A stretch of 18,391 nt of DNA, from assembly GCA_033791585.1 (NCBI GenBank), contig JASJGK010000208.1, positions 1 through 18,391 of the forward strand, written 5' to 3'. This DNA is from JASJGK01 sp033791585 (GTDB lineage Bacteria; SAR324; XYD2-FULL-50-16). The notes beneath the pieces were generated by a model, which saw nothing but the letters and a program-made list of their open reading frames with translations, did no database searches and had not been told where the DNA came from. Every line of letters starts with the position of its first letter. The stretch's first letter is position 1. Position numbers and translations under genes: made by a program. Shown in pieces: positions 13,632 to 18,391 of the stretch.

Positions 13632-14529
13632 TATGTTTTTTTACCCAAGATTGCGAGTTCCAAGGCTCTAAGCACTTAGAAAATTCTAGGTCGAATTCAG
13701 TGGAAAAGCGTTCCTTTAAGGGCTCCACATATTCAGGGGCTATCCCTGAGAGTAAAAGATAACCGCTGCAAAGGCGGCTTAAATCATCGGCAAGTTCCAA
13801 CAATACGTCGCCCGTTATATTGGCAATTACCAATTCAAAAGTACCTTCTACTTTTTCAGGTCCACCAAGCAGGCAGCTTATCAAACTGGGGTCCAAGCCT
13901 GAAAGATCTAAATTTACGGGGATTTCGGCCAAGGCCTCTTTTTCAATCTCAAGAGCCATGCCGCTTGTGGCACCTAATTTCAGAGCTGCAATGGTTAAAA
14001 TTCCTGAACCTGCGCCCACATCCAGAAGGGTGGTGAATTCTTTTTTGGCCGCCAGTTCTTCCAAACTTGCCAAGGCCAAGGCTGTGGATTCGTGGTAGCC
14101 CGTTCCAAAGCCCAAACCAGGATAAATAACCACTTCTATTTTGTCGGGCTGCGCTGTTTCCCAAGGGGGGCGCACAAGAATATTAGACCCAATTTCTAAA
14201 GGTTTAAAGTGTTCTTTCCAGTTTTCTTGCCAATTTTCTACCAGCTTTGACTCGACACCTAAAAACTGGCCATTACTTGACTTTACAATTAGAGCTTCTA
14301 CAGCTGCCACTTCCGTAAAGGAGGATGCAAAATAAGCTTTTACTATTACAGCTTCTTGCATTTCTGACATTTCTTCTAAGCCCAAGGCACCAATTTCAAA
14401 AAGTTCAGTGCTCAGATTTTCAAAGTCCGCTTTGGAAATTTGTAGGTTAATTTCTAAGTAGTTTTGGTTTTTATTTTGGTCTGAACTGGGTTCTGGAGTT
14501 GGGTCTAACTTAGGGTCTAGGTTTTCCAT
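13624..14529 (-). CDS. prmA: Ribosomal protein L11 methyltransferase-like (PrmA)
   Basis: A SAM-dependent methyltransferase predicted to trimethylate ribosomal protein L11. Family landmarks are ENWKEHFKPLEIG..ILVRPPWE (about 102-124), PGLGFGTGYHEST (137-149), the SAM-binding DVGAGSGILTIAALKLGA (170-187) and VIANITGDVLLELA. Two normally conserved positions differ: the Asp of DPGxAFGTGTH is Tyr (Y136) and the Thr before the His is also Tyr (Y145). The N-terminal L11-recognition domain is present but starts with a Pro/Asp/Asn-rich stretch of about 22 residues. An in-frame TGA 9 bases upstream fixes ATG 14529 as the start; its own Shine-Dalgarno is weak, but a short ORF with a strong site overlaps it. 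Activity on L11 is inferred. Confidence 0.9.
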   Translation of the reverse strand: MENLDPKLDPTPEPSSDQNKNQNYLEINLQISKADFENLSTELFEIGALGLEEMSEMQEAVIVKAYFASSFTEVAAVEALIVKSSNGQFLGVESKLVENWQENWKEHFKPLEIGSNILVRPPWETAQPDKIEVVIYPGLGFGTGYHESTALALASLEELAAKKEFTTLLDVGAGSGILTIAALKLGATSGMALEIEKEALAEIPVNLDLSGLDPSLISCLLGGPEKVEGTFELVIANITGDVLLELADDLSRLCSGYLLLSGIAPEYVEPLKERFSTEFDLEFSKCLEPWNSQSWVKKHNG

Positions 14530-14570
14530 GTGGGTCTTTCATGCATTTTGTAAATAAAACGGGGATTCAT
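14517..14570 (-). CDS. Candidate leader ORF (17 aa) overlapping the prmA start
   Basis: On the minus strand a consensus Shine-Dalgarno GAGGAGG (14580-14586) lies 9 bases before an ATG that opens a 17-codon ORF (MNPRFIYKMHERPTWKT), which ends at a TAG inside prmA codon 4/5. The prmA ATG itself has no comparable site. The likeliest reading is a translated leader that delivers ribosomes to prmA by coupling. The peptide has no obvious attenuator run. Confidence 0.5.
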   Translation of the reverse strand: MNPRFIYKMHERPTWKT

Positions 14571-14598
14571 TGGAAAAATCCTCCTCAATTGATATTTT

Positions 14599-14627
14599 AA
14601 TCTAGCTTGAAGGCCTCAAAAACACAA
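14599..14627 (-). promoter_or_regulatory. Possible promoter for prmA-glgX
   Basis: On the minus strand TTGTGT (14622-14627), a 17-base spacer and TAGATT (14599-14604), just upstream of the leader ORF Shine-Dalgarno. Each hexamer matches the sigma-70 consensus only partly (3/6 and 4/6), so this is a weak call. Confidence 0.3.
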
Positions 14628-14665
14628 ACCCCTTCACCGAGTAATAGGGTATCTTTTTACAAATT

Positions 14666-14694
14666 TTGAAATGAAAAAAATTAATCCTTAGATT
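14666..14694 (+). promoter_or_regulatory. Possible promoter for the peroxidase operon
   Basis: TTGAAA (14666-14671), a 17-base spacer and TAGATT (14689-14694), giving a leader of about 95 bases before ATG 14796. The -35 is good and the -10 fair. The divergent genes' promoters would overlap in an AT-rich region of about 100 bases. Confidence 0.4.
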
Positions 14695-14795
14695 TTATTA
14701 AAGTTTTTCTAAAAAGCACCAACAATTCCTGTTAAAAATCCGCCTAATCTGTTAAGGGTGATAAAGTTTCTTTTTACTGAATCATAAAAATATCC

Positions 14796-15794
14796 ATGAT
14801 GAAAAAAACGTTATTAATCCCCTTCAGCCTTTTTTTACTTCTTTGGGCAGGTAATATATATGCCTTTGAGCCATTAGGTGTTCCCGACCCTGACGAAGTT
14901 GAATTTGAGAGTGACTTTGATATCAATGAAAAAGTAATTGATCTAGGGAAAACCCTATTTTTTGATAATCGGCTTTCAATTAATAAAAGCCAATCCTGCG
15001 CAACTTGCCACAACCCTGACCTTGGGTTTGGTGATGGCATGGCCAAGGGTATCGGTGCACTTGGTGGCAAACTAGGCCGCAACGTCCCCCATATTTACAA
15101 CCTTAGCTGGAACAATCGTTTTTTTTGGGATGGACGAGCAAAGACCTTAGAAGAGCAGGCTTTAGGGCCGATCCAATCCAAAGCAGAGATGAATATGGAT
15201 ATACCAACTTTGGTTCGTAGACTGCAACAGGTGCCAGCCTACAGGTTAAAATTCAAAAAGGCCTTCGGTGATGAGGCCATCACAGATAAAACTATCGCCG
15301 CTGCCTTGGCCGCTTTTGAGGCTACAATCACAGTTACCAATACCCCCTTTGACCAGTTTACCAAAGGCAACCACGCAGCCCTTAGCCCCAGCGCAAAAAG
15401 GGGTTTAAAGCTTTTTAAAAAGAAAGCTCGCTGTGTAAAATGCCACGATGGCGCAAATTTTACCGACGTTGGGTTTCATAACATTGGCGTAAAAGACTTG
15501 GATAAAACAGCAGATGTTGGCCGCTATAAAATCGACCCGGCAAAAAACCTAAGGGGTGCATTTAAAACCCCAGGTTTAAGAAACACCGCCTTTACAGCCC
15601 CTTATATGCACAATGGTAGCCTTGGCAGCTTAGAAGAGGTGGTTCGGTTTTATAACAGGGGAGGAGAAAAAAGCCCCAACAAAGACAAATTGATGAAAAA
15701 ACTAAATTTGAGCGAACAGGAAATATTTGATTTAGTAGCTTTTTTGGGGGCCTTAAGTGAACCGTTGAACATCACCCGACCTGTGATCCCCTAA
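14796..15794 (+). CDS. Periplasmic di-heme cytochrome c peroxidase / MauG-like protein
   Basis: A 332-residue secreted di-heme protein of the bacterial cytochrome c peroxidase/MauG family, which reduces H2O2 or oxidises a partner protein using c-heme electrons. The Sec signal peptide is MMKKTLLIPFSLFLLLWAG with likely cleavage after A23 (IYA). Two CxxCH heme sites are present: CATCH (C68, C71, H72) and CVKCH (C213, C216, H217). Other family signs are NLSWNNRFFWDGRAKTLEEQALGPI, and TAPYMHNGSLGSLEEVVRFYNRGG near the C terminus with a Met that could ligate heme. No clear Shine-Dalgarno is seen before the paired ATGs (14796 or 14799). The cupredoxin-like gene follows after 8 bases, and its product is a plausible electron partner. 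Peroxidase versus MauG-type modification cannot be decided from sequence. Confidence 0.92.
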   Translation: MMKKTLLIPFSLFLLLWAGNIYAFEPLGVPDPDEVEFESDFDINEKVIDLGKTLFFDNRLSINKSQSCATCHNPDLGFGDGMAKGIGALGGKLGRNVPHIYNLSWNNRFFWDGRAKTLEEQALGPIQSKAEMNMDIPTLVRRLQQVPAYRLKFKKAFGDEAITDKTIAAALAAFEATITVTNTPFDQFTKGNHAALSPSAKRGLKLFKKKARCVKCHDGANFTDVGFHNIGVKDLDKTADVGRYKIDPAKNLRGAFKTPGLRNTAFTAPYMHNGSLGSLEEVVRFYNRGGEKSPNKDKLMKKLNLSEQEIFDLVAFLGALSEPLNITRPVIP

Positions 15795-15802
15795 AATTAA
15801 AC

Positions 15803-16435
15803 ATGAAACTATTACTAAGCGCCTTCTTTATTTTTGCCCTTCCTTGTTTTGCCTTTTCTGCAACTCTATCGGTAACCTATAGCTTTAAAGGTAAAGCCCC
15901 GAAGGCTGCCTTGTTATATTTCACTCAAGATAAAAGCAACAAATCCGCCGCTACTTTAAGCCAAAACAACAAGAAATTTGACCCTCTATTGATCACCATT
16001 GCCAAAGGCAAAAGCCTATCCATCACCAATAATGATGGGGTAGACCACAATGTTTTTGTCAACAACCAGCAACAGGGAATTAAGTTTGATATTGGGCTAA
16101 AGAAGCCCGGCGAAGTCGCAAAAATCCCAGCCCAGTGGCCCAAGGATGAATTGATCCGCCTGAGCTGTAAAATCCACTCTAAAATGAGAGCCTGGGTTGC
16201 CGTGCTAGATAGTAAATATAGCCTTGTTTCTCGCTTTAATAAATCCACAAAAAGTAAATCGGGAGACTATCAATTTACTTTGAAAGGAATCCCCAGTGAA
16301 TACACAAAGATTAAGATCTTAATCCCCAGTTACCAAACCTTGGACTTGGATCTAACAAAAAATAAACTCAAAAAATTCCCTCTTCATAAACGAAGAAAAA
16401 CAAAGGGTTTTGTCCAAATTATCTTATCACCGTAA
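15803..16435 (+). CDS. Cupredoxin-domain periplasmic protein (methylamine utilization-type annotation)
   Basis: A 210-residue secreted protein with a signal peptide (MKLLLSAFFIFALPCFAFSA, cleavage near residue 20). It has a plastocyanin-like domain at about 60-136: an upstream strand ITIAKGKSLSITNNDGVDHNVF provides H82, and SCKIHSKMRAW provides C122, H125 and M128, a complete type 1 copper ligand set. A separate C-terminal segment (about 140-210, Lys-rich, DYQFTLKGIPSEYTKIKILIP) looks like a carboxypeptidase-regulatory-like beta domain. Proteins of this type are often labelled methylamine utilization protein, but no methylamine dehydrogenase genes are nearby. It most likely shuttles electrons with the di-heme protein encoded just upstream. 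Start chosen 8 bases after the upstream stop; the Shine-Dalgarno is weak. Confidence 0.82.
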   Translation: MKLLLSAFFIFALPCFAFSATLSVTYSFKGKAPKAALLYFTQDKSNKSAATLSQNNKKFDPLLITIAKGKSLSITNNDGVDHNVFVNNQQQGIKFDIGLKKPGEVAKIPAQWPKDELIRLSCKIHSKMRAWVAVLDSKYSLVSRFNKSTKSKSGDYQFTLKGIPSEYTKIKILIPSYQTLDLDLTKNKLKKFPLHKRRKTKGFVQIILSP

Positions 16436-16458
16436 GGCAAAATGAAAGAGGGGAAAAG

Positions 16459-18391
16459 ATGATTAAACTTACAAGCATAAGAGCAAAACTCTTATTGATT
16501 CTGACACTAGTATTGTCTGCTACCGTGGTGGTAACTCTGAATATTTCTAACCATCTTGTCGGTGGGTTCCACGAAAAGCACCAACGTGAAAGTATGAACC
16601 GCGCTTGGCGACTTTCCAACTCTATGCTGGCCAACATAAAGTCTAACACTCGGCACCGTGCCGAGTTGATTGGGGTTTTGCCTGTTTTAAGCACAGTGGT
16701 CGAAAATAAGGACCTTTCAACTATCCAAGATATAACCAGTGAATACCAAGCGCAATTGGACTTGGATATCTTAGAAATTTACAATATTTCAGGCAATCTA
16801 TTAACCTCCATCCATCCTAAGATAAAAAATGCTGATTCCGTTGGTTTTATGGTGGAAAACTCTTTAGACAATGGCGAAGTCTTTTTAAGTTATTTGCATT
16901 TCAACAACCAACTGCATTATATTGCCAGCACGCCCATTGGCCTTCCTGATGACCCTACAGGTGCACTGGTGGTGGGCACAACAATAGACAAAAACTTCCT
17001 TGATCAGGTTAAAAAACAAGCGAATGTAAATGTTTCTTTGGTTCGCAACAATCGGTCTTACCTTTCTACCTTAAGCCCCGAAAATGAAAAGGCGCTAAAC
17101 CAAACCCTGCAAAATACCGCCATAGAAAAGCTTGTGGGAAACGGTGAGTCTGTTCTTGAATTAGATAACAACCTTGTTCGCATTCGCAGAATTTCTAACG
17201 TTAGCGGTGAAGTGGTTTGTTATGTTGTCATTATGTACTCCCTTGAGGAATCAAAAAGCTTATTGCAGGGCCTGCAAAATTCCATTATTCTAGGGGGATT
17301 TCTAACTTTAGTTGCCTCTTTAATATTGGGATACCTCTTTGTTAAATTGCAGGTTATAACACCATTCGATCGTCTGGTGAGCTTCATATTTCACATAGAA
17401 AAAACAGGGGATAAAACCCAACGATTTATCTATGAAAAAGATGATGAGATCTCCACTATTTCCCATGCATTAAACCGCCTTTTAGAGGGCCAAGAAACTC
17501 TAGTGTCTGAACTAGAGCAATCCAACCGCCAATTAAAATTTGAAATTGCCGAACGAATCATCAACGAAGAAAGGATCAAAAAGCTTTCCATGGCTGTGGA
17601 GCAAAGCCCTGCTGCCATTATGATCACAAATAAAAAAGGCGATATTGAGTATGTAAACTATAAATTCTCTCAAGTGACAGGCTACCAATCAGAAGAAATC
17701 ATTGGGGAAAACCCAAAAATTCTCAATACTACCGACACAAACCAAGAGTTAGTAGAAGTCATGTGGGATGCGATTTATAAAGGAAAAGAGTGGCTAGGTG
17801 AATTGCAAAATCAAACCAAACAGGGGGTTAAATATTTTGAAAGAGTCCACCTCTGCCCCATACTTACCCCGATTGGTGAGATCAGCAACTATGTTTTAAT
17901 CAGTGAAGACATCACCAAGCAAAAGGAGTTCCACGAAGAATTGATTCGCGCCAAAGACGATGCTCAGGCCGCAAACATCGCCAAAAGCCAGTTTTTAGCT
18001 AACATGAGCCATGAAATTCGTACACCAATGAACGCCGTATTGGGTATGACCCAGTTGGTATTGGAAATGGACCTTGATGCAGAACAAAAAGAGCTATTGA
18101 CCATTGCCCTAACAGCAGGGGAGTCATTATTGGTCTTAATCAATGATATTTTAGATCTTTCTAAAATCGAATCTGGGAAATTTGAATTACTCTTTCAGGA
18201 GTTTTCCATCTTTCATTTAATCCAAAGCATTGGCGATATTTTTGAACATAAATTTGCGGCTAAAAAGGTTGATTTTGCGATCACCGTAGACCCCAATATC
18301 CCCAAGGTAATTGTAGGGGATATGCTGCGAATTCGCCAAGTGCTAGTGAATCTTATAGGCAATGCCAACAAATTCACCAGCGAGGGCTGTG
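16459..18391 (+). CDS. Membrane sensor histidine kinase with periplasmic, HAMP and PAS domains (3' end cut)
   Basis: Open to the window's right edge (644 codons visible, no stop). Order: TM1 (about 8-28), a periplasmic region of about 245 residues with a Cache-like pattern (DLDILEIYNISGNLLTSIHP, GALVVGTTIDKNFLDQ), TM2 (about 276-295), HAMP (about 297-350), a coiled-coil linker, PAS (about 377-490, VEQSPAAIMITNKKGDIEYVN), HisKA with phosphoacceptor H518 in ANMSHEIRTPMNAVLG, and the start of the ATPase domain with N635 of the N box (NLIGNANKFT). The H-box style is that of BarA/ArcB-like hybrid kinases, so receiver and Hpt domains may follow. A Shine-Dalgarno GAGGGG lies before ATG 16459. The gene starts 23 bases after the cupredoxin gene, so the kinase may sense a periplasmic redox signal; that is inference. 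Confidence 0.93.
   Translation, partial: MIKLTSIRAKLLLILTLVLSATVVVTLNISNHLVGGFHEKHQRESMNRAWRLSNSMLANIKSNTRHRAELIGVLPVLSTVVENKDLSTIQDITSEYQAQLDLDILEIYNISGNLLTSIHPKIKNADSVGFMVENSLDNGEVFLSYLHFNNQLHYIASTPIGLPDDPTGALVVGTTIDKNFLDQVKKQANVNVSLVRNNRSYLSTLSPENEKALNQTLQNTAIEKLVGNGESVLELDNNLVRIRRISNVSGEVVCYVVIMYSLEESKSLLQGLQNSIILGGFLTLVASLILGYLFVKLQVITPFDRLVSFIFHIEKTGDKTQRFIYEKDDEISTISHALNRLLEGQETLVSELEQSNRQLKFEIAERIINEERIKKLSMAVEQSPAAIMITNKKGDIEYVNYKFSQVTGYQSEEIIGENPKILNTTDTNQELVEVMWDAIYKGKEWLGELQNQTKQGVKYFERVHLCPILTPIGEISNYVLISEDITKQKEFHEELIRAKDDAQAANIAKSQFLANMSHEIRTPMNAVLGMTQLVLEMDLDAEQKELLTIALTAGESLLVLINDILDLSKIESGKFELLFQEFSIFHLIQSIGDIFEHKFAAKKVDFAITVDPNIPKVIVGDMLRIRQVLVNLIGNANKFTSEGC

Noticed and set aside
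14587..14605. TTGAT half-site resembling an FNR box between prmA and the peroxidase gene.
   Set aside because: The second half does not match ATCAA, so it is no better than chance in AT-rich sequence.
15803..16435. Methylamine utilization as the role of the peroxidase-cupredoxin pair.
   Set aside because: No methylamine dehydrogenase, MauE or MauD genes are visible; the label is inherited from loose family annotation.

Overview
The window (about 40% GC by eye) comes from a Gram-negative bacterium: it has lipobox signal peptides, a periplasmic di-heme peroxidase, a cupredoxin-like protein and an aryl-polyene-type biosynthesis operon. The compact order L25-Pth-YchF-S6-S18-L9 is, as I recall, found in delta-proteobacterial and Bdellovibrio-like lineages as well as others, so the phylum is only a guess. 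I see no tRNA, rRNA, CRISPR array, insertion sequence or phage gene, and no stretch of clearly foreign composition.

Region 1 (1-4370, + strand) is the 3' part of an aryl-polyene/xanthomonadin-like operon that continues off the left edge. It encodes an ApeI-type hotdog dehydratase, a DUF3261-type lipoprotein, a FabF-like ketosynthase, a second hotdog dehydratase (ApeP type), an acyl carrier protein and an AMP-forming acyl/aryl ligase. Most junctions overlap or are only a few bases apart, and the operon ends at a hairpin near 4344. The expected job is to load an aryl starter onto the ACP, elongate and dehydrate it to a conjugated polyene, and deliver it to the outer membrane. The ketoreductase, transporter and acyltransferases are not in the window.

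Region 2 (4374-5272, - strand) has a small lipoprotein and a bacteriohemerythrin. Region 3 (5484-9220, - strand) is a housekeeping translation operon, promoter to terminator: rplY, pth, ychF, rpsF, rpsR, rplI. Region 4 (9266-11004, + strand) has a stand-alone CZB zinc-binding protein and coaBC, with a hairpin that may cover the coaBC ribosome binding site.

Region 5 (11005-11579) holds two small ORFs, divergently arranged: a 58-residue soluble one on - and a 52-residue membrane one on +. Region 6 (11580-14570, - strand) has prmA overlapping a GlgX-type debranching enzyme; a 17-codon ORF with a strong Shine-Dalgarno overlaps the prmA start.

Region 7 (14666-18391, + strand) is a three-gene redox and signalling set: di-heme cytochrome c peroxidase/MauG-like protein, cupredoxin-like protein, and a membrane histidine kinase cut by the right edge. 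The most interesting points are the reorganised aryl-polyene operon, the redox-kinase triad, the two small ORFs, and the translation-control structures before coaBC and prmA.
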